From Rhabditoides inermis (Eukaryota; Nematoda; Chromadorea; Rhabditida; Rhabditidae): 64,000 bases of DNA. Below the pieces are notes generated by a model that was given only the letters and a program-made list of their open reading frames with translations, had not been told where the DNA came from and ran no database searches. Each line of letters opens with the position of its first letter. Position 1 is the stretch's first letter. Shown piece by piece: positions 21,926 to 31,909 of this stretch. Made by a program: the position numbers and the translations under genes. The stretch is from assembly GCA_963966185.1 (NCBI GenBank), contig CAWZYM010000301.1:186001-250000 (forward strand). Reading direction: 5' to 3'.

Positions 21926-22329
21926 TCGTTTAGCTGTTCGCCGTACTGCACGGACATGGGCCGCGTGGAGGGCTGTCCGATCTTCCATGTGAACTTGGAC
22001 GACCCGGAGACGGTGTTGCACGTGTGCAACGTGACGGCCGAGTGGCGCAAGGCCTTCAAGCACGACGTGATCATTGTGCACTGATGTGCTACCGCGTGCA
22101 GGGACACAACGAGCTCGACGAGCCCATGTTCACGCAGCCGCTCACGTACCAGAAGAGACCAAGCCCGTGCTCGCCGTCTACACGAAGCAGATACTCCAGT
22201 CGGGAGTCGCCAACGAGGACTACATCAAGGTGGGCTGGAGAGGGATGAGGGTTGTGTTGAGTTGATTGCAGGGGGAGCTGACCAAGTACTGTAATATTCT
22301 CGAGGACGCGTACGAGAACGCCCAGAAGG
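21926..22329 (+). pseudogene. OGDH: 2-oxoglutarate dehydrogenase E1 fragment, inactivated, intron retained
   Basis: The segment reads [40 protein letters not shown], then a broken stretch, GHNELDEPMFTQPLTYQK, a frame change, KPVLAVYTKQILQSGVANED and, after a 45-50 bp intron ending in TTGCAG, GELTKYCNILEDAYENAQ. These blocks match the conserved core of OGDH E1 (thiamine-diphosphate enzyme of the TCA cycle), including the DEPMFTQPL block. A TGA near 22082 and at least one frameshift before KPVL interrupt it. Upstream and downstream exons are absent: the left side is minisatellite and the right side leaves into an intron-like sequence at GCCCAGAAG/GT. The retained intron shows it was copied at DNA level, not by retroposition. 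Confidence 0.85.
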
Positions 22330-22980
22330 TTTTTTTTGCTCATCGATTGTTTTGTTGTTTTGTTTGTTCATCAAAGGCTTAGCTGAAAAACTAAATTCAA
22401 ATAAAATTGGGTATACATATAAACACTACACATTTCTACACAGTCATTTATCACCGATATATTATAGTTTATTGCAGAAATACTGCGTCGCACATAAAAC
22501 AAACATCGATGTTAAAAAGCATGAAAATATAGCCGCATTGTTGAGAGAAAGACCGCATTCTAGTGACAACCAAGTTGAATCATCGTATAGAGTGATGTCG
22601 TATGTGATCTAATCCGCATGAAACCGAGTGAGTGTGAGAGAGAAGAGATCTTGGGCTAATCCGGCACAGAAAAGCAGTCAGTCTAGATCAGAGTACATCG
22701 GAATGATACCTGCCCCCGACCTGTGGCATGGAGGAGTGCCAGTGCGGTGGAGGAGCCGCGGCACAATAAGAGACATGTGCAAGAAAGCAGGTACAAACTT
22801 CAGCATCATCACCTTTCCTTCTACCCAGCCGAGCCAAATCAACCCCTATACAACACGATCGAACAGCAACTGCCAAAGAGAGATACCACAAGTACAGTGT
22901 AATAGTTTCAGAGCAATGAGTATGAGAGGACAATAAATGAAAAGTGTAACACTAGAACCAATCATGAAATTATAGCAAGA
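22330..22980. other. unassigned stretch
   Basis: It begins as apparent OGDH intron sequence (T-rich after the donor) and changes around 22450-22600 to A/T-rich sequence with no known similarity. The region 22600-22930 could be 3' UTR of the minus-strand LINE. No gene was seen. Confidence 0.4.
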
Positions 22981-24552
22981 TCAATCATTGTCATAGTCGC
23001 ACGTGCTCAATGAGTCAGAGATGAGTGGTAGATCAGTTCGGTATATCGGTTCGGGCACTCTCAGCTTGCATCGATCGATCGGCGGCGGCAGACAGTGAGA
23101 GGTAACGAGCGGGCGACGGCACAGTGCGATCGGGTGCGGCGAAATCCAGGGGCGGCCTGTCTTATTCCGTGCATGTATCTTCCCCGTGCATGTATTATCC
23201 CGTGTTTGTATTCGTCCGTACATGTTTGCTGTGTTATTGTTGTTGCACCTGTCACAACTGTGTTTTAGCTCGCAAGCTTGAGTGTATGTGTCAGATCGAT
23301 TCGTGTGAGTGCCCTACAGAACCTTGAGTGAGAGAGTCGAAAGATGCGCGGATGTGATTTTGTGAGTGCGAGAATGAAACGAGCGGTTCTGAATGCGTAG
23401 GAATTATGCAAAAGCGTGGACCTCGTAGCTTTGATTTGGAGTGAGAATGTGCCATTTCGCCCGCGGCAAGGTTTCAGCTTGAACATTGCAGAGAATGGGG
23501 TACTGACCAGCCTCTTGTACATTTTGTGTGCGAGAGTGAGGTCGTTTCGTGCGCGGCGTTCTGCTAGACTGGTCAGCCCCAGTGTATTCAATCGAAACGA
23601 ATAGGTGGGCATGGCTTGTGGATAGGAATCCGAAGGATAGACACGATAGAAAATGACACGAGTGACGTACTTTTGGACTTTTTCTAATGCACGGATGTCT
23701 TTGAGCAAGTGTGGGTTCCACACTGGTGAGGCAAATTCTAATAGCGGCAAAACGTATGTCTTATAGAGCTTGATAAGAACGCGCTCGTCACTCGTGTGCA
23801 CAGATCGAATAAGTAGCCGTGCTCGATTCATCGCAATAGACGCGCGCATACTGGCATTGATAGCGGGGTTGCCGGTGGTATCTACCTGGAGTCCCAGGTC
23901 ACGCACGCGCTCGCAGAGAGAGAGAGTGGACTGCCGCCCAGTGAGTATGCGTGCTGCGGGTTGCCTCTACCAAGGTGTAAAACTGTGCACTTTGATTCCG
24001 ATAGTACAAGCTGCAATTGTGTCGAACACGAATGCACGTGATCAATGGCTGATTGGAGCGCAGCGTGGGCAGCAGATGCATTGGCAGCAGTGTATGAGAT
24101 GTACACCTTGATATCATCGGCAAACGCGCGGATACGTATGTTAGGGGGGAAGCCATTCTCTAGACCGGCAAGATATATGATAAATAGGAGTGGCCCTAAC
24201 ACTGACCCTTGTGGAACACCTGATGTGGCTGCGGCAGGTGGAGAGAGCGCATTACCAACTTTCACTCGCAGTTCACGGCCCGACAGGAAATCACGCAACC
24301 AATTAAGAATCTCTCCACGCAATCCGACAGACTCGCATTTCAAAAGCAGCTTGGGTATGCTCACCTTATCAAAAGCTTTTTGGAAATCAAAGTAAACAAT
24401 GTCAGTGAGCAGATTCGAGGAAGTGGCGGTTGTCCAATCAGTGAAACACGAGAGCATTTGGGTGGTCACACTACGTTTGCTGCGGAAACCAAACTGCTGA
24501 TCAGATAGGAGGGTTCGCGACTCAAGAAATTCAATCAGCTGCTTGCGTATCA
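22981..24552 (-). mobile_element. CR1/Jockey-like LINE, reverse transcriptase half (element 1, 3' part)
   Basis: Minus-strand coding from about 24552 to 23265. The RT fingers/palm carry LLSDQQFGFRSKRSVTTQML, DIVYFDFQKAFDKVSIPKLL, SGVPQGSVLGPLLFIIYLAG and the catalytic FADD in IRAFADDIKVYI. A frameshift near 23890-23900 separates this from the C-terminal part (DLGLQVDTTGNPAINASMRA, LEFASPVWNPHL, RFCRALTRIDL). FADD in place of YADD is tolerated in LINEs. No terminal repeat is visible, and the 3' limit near 22980 is a guess. The 5' side is cut at about 24552 by the Penelope-like insertion, and roughly 250 residues between its endonuclease (26.6-27.3 kb) and RT are missing. Inactive copy. Confidence 0.8.
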
Positions 24553-24566
24553 AAGATTCTCACCAT

Positions 24567-26130
24567 GAACATGTGGTCACTGGTAATTTGAATATTATTG
24601 AGGACATTAATTTGAGAACAATAATGCTGAAAGGTACAAAGTTCAGAACACCGAAACCAGTTAACAGAATCGAAAGTCTTCAAACTATTCTAGAACATGT
24701 AACCACGCATTTGGATAAACTTCAAAAAACTTATAACATTCCGCTAAATACTTTTGAAGTTTTTTCGTCACGAGTAAAGATGCACCTAAGCAAACGCTAC
24801 AATGAAGAATATGAAAAGTTTGATTTTGAGTACATAAACTATTCTAAAAAAAACCTTATCTCAACTACAGAGACACTTTGTCATAACACCAGTAGATAAG
24901 GCAGAAGGAAACTTCGCGCTGACATGTAACAAACTTTACATTCAAATCATGAATAAAGAACTAGGTTACGATGCTATAAACAATGTGGTGAACAGTAGCA
25001 ATGAAACATATTCTTTGTATGAAAGAGAGTCCATCGATAACATTGTGTTTAGGCATGTTTCTGAAACAAAATCTTTCAATAAAATTGAGGATGATAATAA
25101 AACATTACCTAGAATTTATGCCATCCCAAAAATGCACAAAAGCCCAATAAAATTTCGATTTATCACTGGAGCTTTTAATAGTAGTCTCAAACCAATTTCA
25201 TTAGAATTGCAGTTGATACTATCCCATCTCAAATCACATTTTGCTAATTATTGTAAATTGATCAGACAGCGTAACAATACCGAAATATACTGGTCAATCA
25301 AAAACAGCCAAGAGGCAATCAATTCCATCAACAATATCACAAATAAACAGCAAAAAGAACTCTATTGTGCTGATTTTGCTAGTCTGTTCACAAATCTTCC
25401 CCATGGTGTTGTCATGCAGAATATGTTCAAACTTGTAGACTTATGTTTTAATAATAGCGGGAAAAGGTACATTGTTTCTGGTTATAAAAAGGCTTATTAT
25501 TCTAATGATGAGAACAATGCAAATAGAAACAAATATACACCAGTAGATGTGAAATTCATGATTCAATATATTCTTCACAACAGTTTTGCAATTGATGGAG
25601 ATAAACTTTTTAAGCAAACATCCGGTATACCTCAGGGAAACAATGCCTCTCCATCGTTGGCAGACCTAACCCTTTCTTTCATGGAATTCGAATACGTTAA
25701 AGTAAATGAAAATGTTTTCAAGTCTGGTTTCAAAGCATATAGGTATATGGATGATCTTTTGATTGTCCATAATCCTACAAATGATGCTTTGCGAAGAACA
25801 GTTGACAGTGTATACCATAGTTCCCTCACACTAGAACAAACGAACATCGGACCAAATAATGCAATCTTCTTGGATTTGAATATTTCAAAGGCATATAACC
25901 AATTCTCAGTGGAATTATATAACAAAACAGACGATTACAGTTTCGAAGTAGTCAGATATCCGAATTACAATTCTATTATAAAGATGTCAGTGAGTTGGAA
26001 CACAATGAATGGTGAACTCACACGCATATTCAGAACATGCACAGAAACAGCTTCCTTTAAGGTTAGATGCAAACAGTTAGTGTGCAACTTTCTTAAAAAT
26101 GAATATCCGCAACGTAAAGTAGAATTATAA
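24567..26130 (+). pseudogene. Penelope-like reverse transcriptase, one frameshift
   Basis: The first frame (to about 24899) has TGNLNIIEDINLRTIMLKGT and KFRTPKPVNRI. After a frameshift near 24850-24890 the reading continues with the ITPVDKAEGNFALTCNKLYI block and a long frame to the stop at 26128-26130. RT motifs: LPRIYAIPKMHKSPIKFRFI, the YCADFASLFTNLP motif A block, SGIPQGNNASPSLADL (motif B, with GNNASP), YRYMDDLLIV (catalytic YMDD) and AIFLDLNISKAY. TPVDK, IPKMHK and DFASLFTNLP blocks are those of Penelope-like elements, whose RT is related to telomerase. No GIY-YIG endonuclease was seen, so the copy or family either lacks it or is truncated. Confidence 0.7.
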
Positions 26131-26640
26131 TTCTGTAAGTTAGTTATGCGGAATAAATCAATGATGGTGAAACATAACATTCATAGTGTGTCTGATGTTC
26201 TATCACTAATCAAGTAATTCTATCAATTATAGCGCGCCAAACTAGAACTGTCTGCTACTATGACTCTCTCTTATCTCTCACTCATTACCCGCTGACCCAC
26301 AGTCGCGCATTGTTTGCGCCCCGTACTCTTTTCGCACCGATTGCCGCAAATATCTACTCTTCCCCGCGCTACTTCTCCCACAACGGCTCTTCCATATGAG
26401 TTCTTTGTTATTTTTGATCATTATTTTATAATCTTTACTAACTAGTACATGTTTGTTGTTGTCCTTGTCTTATGTGTTTGTGTTAACCTCTCATGCGTGG
26501 TCATCTCTGATGAGTGCTCCGCCTCGTATGAGACTGTCCGAACAATCCAGTCAGGTGGTAGGAGCCGAAACTGGGTTGTTCACCATCTCTTTCTTATCAC
26601 ACTTTCACTTTCTCTATGTGGCATAGTGAGTCGCAACCAT
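26131..26640 (+). other. 3' non-coding part of the Penelope-like insert
   Basis: A/T-rich then mixed sequence with no coding potential. A CTGATGAG...CCGAAAC pair at 26508-26572 resembles a hammerhead core but lacks the third helix. The junction back to LINE 1 lies at about 26625-26640. Confidence 0.4.
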
Positions 26641-27310
26641 CGAGAAATTCGAACCAGTCAATAGCACTAACGGCAGCACGAATCGCGGAGAAGTCAGCAC
26701 CATGGAAGTTTGGATAGGGCATAGGGAACGTTTCACGCAAAGGGCATTCGATCGTGGCATGAACAGTGGAATGGTCAGATGAACTGAAAGAGTCTCTAAT
26801 TTTAAAAGATACTAGGTGCGGCGAGTTACTCAATATCCAATCGATCATGCGGTGATCGCGGGTAGGCGCGGTTACATAATGTGAGAGATCGAATGACGTC
26901 ACTAAGTCACCAAAGCGCGCATATGAGGCATCGAGAGATGGGTCGATATTAAAATCACCAGCGAGAATGATGAAATGTTCGCAGCTCATGAAATCGGAAA
27001 GTGAGTCAATGAGTGCCTCGTCAGTGGCAACGCGGGTACTGGGCGGTCTATACACGGTAATTATGCGAAAGGTAGCAGCTGAAGTGACTAGATCAAAACA
27101 GAGAACATCACAAGTGGACTTGACGTTGAGTTTCACTCTCTCAGAAATCAGATGGTCGCGAATCAATACAAGAACACCTCCTCCGTGACGGTTACGGTCT
27201 TGGCGCATCACAGAATACGGCAAATCACGAACAATTTGGCTATCAGAAATGGTTTTAGACAAAAAAGATTCGATGATTAAAACAATATCAGGGCGGTTTA
27301 AATTAAGGAA
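26640..27310 (-). mobile_element. LINE element 1, apurinic-like endonuclease part
   Basis: The minus strand from about 27310 reads FLNLNRPDIVLIIESFLSKT, HGGGVLVLIRD, FRIITVYRPPST, FIILAGDFNIDPSLDASYAR (catalytic GDFN), MIDWILSN and SSSDHSTVHATIECPL with the catalytic SDH. These are the motifs of an APE-type LINE endonuclease. It stops abruptly at WFEFLDGCDS (about 26640) where the Penelope-like insert starts. Its own upstream side is broken near 27310 by LINE 2. Confidence 0.82.
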
Positions 27311-27404
27311 TGCATACAGAATGGGGACGCTTCCCTCTTCTCACTCTCTCACTCTTTTGGGTGGTTTTTGTATAGAGTAAAAGCCACCCAAACCAGGTAC
27401 TGCC

Positions 27405-28430
27405 ATGGATTCTTCCCAGTTCTCTTTCTTCTCTCGCATGCTCGAGCAGCAGAATTTCCTGATTGAGCAGCACGGCAAGCTCATCGCCAACCAGGGCAAG
27501 CAGCTGGAGGCTATTCAAGAGACTGTGTCGCAAAACACCGCGGCATTGTCTCGTCTGCTGGCAGCAATCGACTCGCCCCCTGCCGCCTGCTCGCCCCACT
27601 TTCCCACGCTCACCTACTCGAGTGTGGCACGCGTGATGCACTCGGAGTCGGCTCGCGCCGTGTTCCTCGACAAGGCGACCCGCGCCGTTATCGTCGGTAG
27701 GGAGGAGAAGAAGACTGACGAGGAGACCTCCAAGGACGACTTCCTCTTCATCGAGGAGCTTGTCCGCGCCACCGGTGACGAGGAGCTGATCCAACTGTAC
27801 GGCCAGAAGAAGATCTCGTGCCACCGCCACCCCGCTGTCCGACCGCCCAAGGGAAACCGCATCATCAAGGTCCAGCTGGAGACGAGCCAGCCCCGAGATC
27901 GTCTTCTTTCGGGCATTTACTCGCACAGGTGGAGCACGCTGGAGAACGTACCGTTTCGCTACGCTCGCCGAGACTACACCGAGGAAGAACTGGCAGAAGA
28001 CCGGGCCCTGCGGGGGCAGGCCAAGTCCCTCAATGAGTCTGCCGGCAAGGTCGCCTTCGTCGTCCGCGACTGCAGACTCGTCAAGCTGCGTGTCCCCCGC
28101 GAGTTCAAGGATCACACGTCGTCATCCGCAGCCCCGCCTCCTCTGCCACTCGTCTCTGAGTTCGTGCCGCCCACCGTCCCCGCCTCCAGGAGTAGCCGTG
28201 TCACCGCTGTCACCACTGCCTCTGCGCGCTCGCAGTCTCGCGCGTCTCGCTCTCGTGCCGCTTCCTGTTCCACTGCGCGTCCTTTCTCTTTTACTCGCGG
28301 GTCTAAACGGGTTGCTGACAAGTCTGCCGGAGGCACTTTCCAGGAGCCGAAGCGTGTCGCCGAGGACGCTGCCGCTTCCTCTTCTGCCGCGGACACTGCC
28401 GTGACGATGGACGTGTCCGCCGTCTCCTAG
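27405..28430 (+). CDS. LINE 2 ORF1 (nucleic-acid-binding protein)
   Basis: 341 residues starting MDSSQFSFFSRMLEQQ. A predicted coiled coil (residues 10-55, FLIEQHGKLIANQGKQLEAI) precedes an RRM-like core (AVFLDKATRAVIVGREEKK, FLFIEELVRATGDEEL, GNRIIKVQLETSQPRDRLL, FRYARRDYTEEELAEDRAL). A Ser/Arg/Ala-rich C-terminus without zinc knuckles follows. The order coiled coil, RRM-like domain, basic tail is typical of CR1/L1-type ORF1 proteins that coat the element RNA. The frame is intact, and its codon use is far more GC-rich than ORF2. Confidence 0.75.
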   Translation: MDSSQFSFFSRMLEQQNFLIEQHGKLIANQGKQLEAIQETVSQNTAALSRLLAAIDSPPAACSPHFPTLTYSSVARVMHSESARAVFLDKATRAVIVGREEKKTDEETSKDDFLFIEELVRATGDEELIQLYGQKKISCHRHPAVRPPKGNRIIKVQLETSQPRDRLLSGIYSHRWSTLENVPFRYARRDYTEEELAEDRALRGQAKSLNESAGKVAFVVRDCRLVKLRVPREFKDHTSSSAAPPPLPLVSEFVPPTVPASRSSRVTAVTTASARSQSRASRSRAASCSTARPFSFTRGSKRVADKSAGGTFQEPKRVAEDAAASSSAADTAVTMDVSAVS

Positions 28431-28472
28431 GGAGCTCGCCAGGCCCCAGATCAATCTCCTCTCTATGCGCAG

Positions 28473-31156
28473 GTGGCTCCCCCTTTTGTAGATTCTGTAG
28501 ATTGTGATTGTGATACTGTAAAATGTCATAATGTTGATTCTGGTAGCTCTGTCCGTATTCCATTTTCGGAGGTTCTGTTAATTAACGTGAGCTCGGCCAA
28601 AAACAAGCTATATGAACTCGAACTTCTTCTAAACACCGAAAAGCCCATGATTGTTATACTGACCGAAACCTGGCTCAGCCCACACGAATCAATCGCTTCA
28701 CTCTAACTGGGTGGTCGATATTCCATTTTGCGTTCCGATAGGCTCACTCATGCAGGGGGTGTAATGGCGTTGTATCAATCAAATATTTCTATTAAGCTAA
28801 TCAGGTCAACATCGATCAACAATCTCTCCGAAATTCTCTCATTTGATGTTTTCCCTTCTGATAATTTGCACTTAGATAAACCAATACGCTTCATTGCTTG
28901 CTACCGTACGCCCGGCTCTACACCCAAAATTAAACGAACAGGTTTCCAGCTCATTTCTGAATTAGACTCACTTATTGACTCCGAAAACAGGTCACATATT
29001 GTTTTCGGCGATTTTAATGCGCCTTCAATCGATTGGAAATGCGGTCGTGCTTTTGACTCCTTTGATAAATCGCTCTTGGATTTCGCTTGCTTACACTCAA
29101 TGTTTCAAACGGTAAACAAACCTACCATGGGTAAACGTACCGGCATAAAATCAAATATTCTCGATATAATACTTGTCGACAATTCCTCTCTTGTAACTAG
29201 TACACGCATACTTGAACAAGCTGCATCCAAGTTTTACGAAATCATACATGACATAATTGATGCTCACATTCCGCTTGTCGCTCCAGCTAACAAACGCCCC
29301 CGCCCATTACCTCGTTATCTAATTAAGCTGAAGCGACAAGCCATTAAACTTTCATCAACGAGACCCAACTCCATCGATTCTAATAGGTCACAACGTCGCC
29401 TACGTGAAGCAATAGTTTCTTGGAATTGCAAGCGTGAATCTAAATTGATCGTTAATGGCAATACATCAGCTTTCTATCGCGATGTTCGAAATAAAATTCA
29501 TCCCGACGGTGGCATCGGCGCAATTTGTCACGATGATATTTTCATTCACAATGCGCTGGACAAATGTGAGATCTTTGCTGACTATTTTGAATCAGTTTAT
29601 CGCGATTCCATCACACCACCTGGTGCTGACTTGCCTAAACTGCCTCATTCACTTGATATGATTGATATTACCCTTCTCGAAGTTCATAAAATCATTTCCA
29701 AACTTGATTCAAAATATAACACTTCTCCAGATGGTATTAACAACGTGTTTCTGAAACGTACGGCAACTTCCATATCGGTTCCATTGACGATTCTTTTTGC
29801 AATGTCCATGTCTGTCAGAGAAATCCCATCTATTTGGAAAGAAGCTTGGGTAAAACCATTATTCAAAAAAGGCGCACGTGAATCTGTCTCAAACTACAGA
29901 CCGATTTCTCTCACATGTAGCATCTCTAAAGTTATGGAAAGAATATGCGTTCAGCAGATTACAAAATACTTAGAAAAGCACAACCTACTCTCCAAAAAAC
30001 AATTTGGTTTTCGCAAAAATCGATCCACTAATGCACAACTAATTGAATGTCATATGAATTGGTGCAAGCATATTTCATCTGGTTCCGTAATAGATTGCAT
30101 CTATTTCGACTTTAAAAAGGCATTTGATACCATCAACCATGACCTTCTTTTCAAGAAACTTGACGCTATCGGTATTCGCGGTAATGCTCTTGGCTGGATA
30201 ATCGAATTTCTCAAAAATCGCAAGCAATCTGTTATGATTGGATCTAAGCGCTCCTCACCGCGCACTGTTAATTGTGGCGTTCCACAAGGTTCGTGTCTTG
30301 GACCATTGCTGTTCAACATTTTCATAGATAACATTCCTGATAATTTACCAGATGGCGTTTATTATGCGCTTTATGCAGACGATTTGAAAATTTACTTTCC
30401 TTTTGATTTTACCAGTACTTCTGCGAAGTCTATTTTCCAAAAAGCCATTGACATAGTCGCAGCATGGTCAGCTTCATGGGGACTTCAGATATCCACTGAG
30501 AAAACACAAAAATTTTGCATGTAGGCAAGCGGAATCCAAGGCACACTTATATTGTCCACAACTCAATTCTCAAACCAGTAGATTCTGCCAAGGATCTTGG
30601 TATTCTCATGAGTAATAACTTATTGTTCCGTGATCATTTCAAACAAATAATTCAACAAACTCTGTATTCTAAAAATGATTTTCTTCGGACATACAAAACA
30701 CGAAACCCCACACTACTGATCACCGCATACACAACCTATTTTCGCTGTAAATTAGAATATTGCACTGAGCTCTGGAACCCTACTGATGTTGCTTCTGTAA
30801 ACCTAATTGAGAGCATACAACGCTATTATACTCGTCGTGTGTGTCAGCGTATCGGGCGCAGCCTATCATATCCTCAACGCCTTGAGCTTTTCAATCTTCA
30901 AACTCTCGAAAATAGACGATTCTTGAATGATGTCACAAACATTCACAAAGTAATCCACTCAAAAACTATATTGGACTATCATGGTCTTTTTGCAATTATT
31001 CCATCTCGTACTCGTGGCTCTCATGAATTTAGAATTGTTCCATCATTTGATCACACAGGCCGTACCAGCACTTTTTTAAGCAGAACCTTCGCAATCTGGA
31101 ATGCGCTTTCTCGTGACCTAATCTCCATAAATGATCCCTCTATCTTCAAATCATAA
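28473..31156 (+). pseudogene. LINE 2 ORF2 (endonuclease and reverse transcriptase), broken
   Basis: Endonuclease: VLLINVSSAKNKLYELELLL, PMIVILTETWL, FGDFNAPSIDW. An in-frame TAA at 28704-28706 interrupts it just before GGRYSILRSDRLTHAGGV. Directly after LDIILVDNSSLVTST the sequence jumps to KFYEIIHDIIDAHIPLV, so the segment that should carry the SDH catalytic triad is deleted. RT: WVKPLFKKGARESVSNYRPI, KKQFGFRKNRSTNAQL, YFDFKKAFDTINHDLLFKKL, CGVPQGSCLGPLLFNIF and catalytic YADD in YALYADDLKIYF. A one-base frameshift near 30515-30525, in a run of A, moves the reading to HVGKRNPRHTYIVHNS and the C-terminal domain, ending at 31154-31156. Confidence 0.85.
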
Positions 31157-31350
31157 CTCTCTACATTAGATCTCATGCCACCTAGCAAATTGCGCAACCT
31201 ATAGAGAGCTCTCCCCCCACTTCTTTTTCCATGTAATACTATGTGATTATGTTCTTGTTCAATATCATTGAAACCCCGTTTATACCTGCCGTTTGTATTG
31301 CTCACTTTTTGTTTATAATTTCGATTTTTTTCCATGTTATCGGTAATAAA

Positions 31351-31369
31351 CCTAACCTAACCTAACCTC
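31351..31369 (+). repeat. (CCTAA)n tail of LINE 2
   Basis: Three and a half CCTAA units follow AATAAA directly. CCTAA is the complement of TTAGG. Simple-repeat tails in place of poly(A) are known in CR1-type LINEs. Confidence 0.75.
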
Positions 31370-31388
31370 ATCCGTGTCCATCGACACG

Positions 31389-31904
31389 TCAAGGGCCTGC
31401 TGGAACGGGAACGTGCGCTGCTTGTGGGGCGAGGTAGTGTACCTTCACCTTGATCCCCTTGAACGAGCCGTTTTTGTGCTTGGAGGAGCGGAACTTGGCA
31501 ATGAACGAGCGCGCGGCGTCCGAACACGAAAACACAACCTTGGTGAGACGCGGCTTAGTGCCCACGTCACCCATCCGGAACACGTCCATCACGCGGTACT
31601 CGAGACCCACGTCGTAAGCGATCCGACGCACGTCATCAAAGTCTTTGTACACGCGATCAGGCGGACAGGTCGAATCACACTCAGGCAGATTGATAAGGAC
31701 CGCGCAACGCTGCCGCTCGCGCTCCTCGATGCACTCATTCGTGACAGCCGGCACATCGACAGCGACAGGGGGAACAGGGGGAGTCACAGCCAACATAGAC
31801 TGCTGCTGCATATGCGACATGAAAGAGAGATTTGCGAGCGAACACTGCAGCAAAAGGCGCGTAGTGGCATTGATCGATTTATCGCTAGCAAGGGCCGTAT
31901 GCAA
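31389..31904 (-). CDS. LINE element 1 ORF1 fragment
   Basis: The minus-strand reading starts MHTALASDKSINATTRLL and contains RQRCAVLINLPECDSTCPPD, RRIAYDVGLEYRVMDVFRMG and GTKPRLTKVVFSCSDAARSF, the RRM-like core pattern of CR1-type ORF1 proteins common in nematode genomes (VFRMG...RPRLIKVV). It ends at a TGA at 31389-31391. A different frame there reads on as TFPFQQALDVSMDTDE into the LINE 2 junction, so a late frameshift is likely. Orientation and position fit it being the 5' part of the element whose endonuclease resumes at 27310. Confidence 0.65.
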   Translation of the reverse strand: MHTALASDKSINATTRLLLQCSLANLSFMSHMQQQSMLAVTPPVPPVAVDVPAVTNECIEERERQRCAVLINLPECDSTCPPDRVYKDFDDVRRIAYDVGLEYRVMDVFRMGDVGTKPRLTKVVFSCSDAARSFIAKFRSSKHKNGSFKGIKVKVHYLAPQAAHVPVPAGP

Positions 31905-31909
31905 TTCGG

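Larger units (their letters stand above)
24545..26640 (+). mobile_element. Penelope-like / atypical reverse transcriptase element inserted in LINE 1
   Basis: An A/T-rich insert differing in base composition from the LINE around it. It carries the reverse transcriptase described in the next entry, then about 500 bp of non-coding sequence before LINE 1 endonuclease sequence resumes near 26640. No flanking LTR or target duplication could be read. Limits are where LINE 1 similarity stops (about 24552) and resumes (about 26640). Confidence 0.6.
27311..31372 (+). mobile_element. LINE element 2, nearly full length, inactive
   Basis: A two-frame non-LTR retrotransposon with a short 5' UTR (27311-27404), ORF1, ORF2, AATAAA at 31345 and a terminal run of CCTAA repeats (31351-31368). 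It is inserted in the opposite direction into element 1, between that element's ORF1 (31389-31904 minus) and its endonuclease (27310 down). ORF2 has one in-frame stop and one frameshift and lacks the endonuclease SDH motif, so this copy cannot move on its own. Confidence 0.85.

Noticed and set aside
26508..26572. Hammerhead ribozyme-like core (CTGATGAG ... CCGAAAC) in the 3' part of the Penelope-like insert.
   Set aside because: Penelope-like elements do carry hammerheads, and helix II can pair with one bulge, but no sequence downstream or nearby upstream gives helix III ending in a cleavable UH, nor helix I next to CTGATGA. Probably chance.
27303..28115. Long minus-strand frame opposite LINE 2 ORF1.
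   Set aside because: A shadow of the GC-rich plus-strand ORF1. It has no recognisable domain and no independent signals.
31351..31368. Short CCTAA run as a chromosome end or interstitial telomere.
   Set aside because: Only three and a half units, directly after the LINE 2 AATAAA. Best explained as the element's tail.
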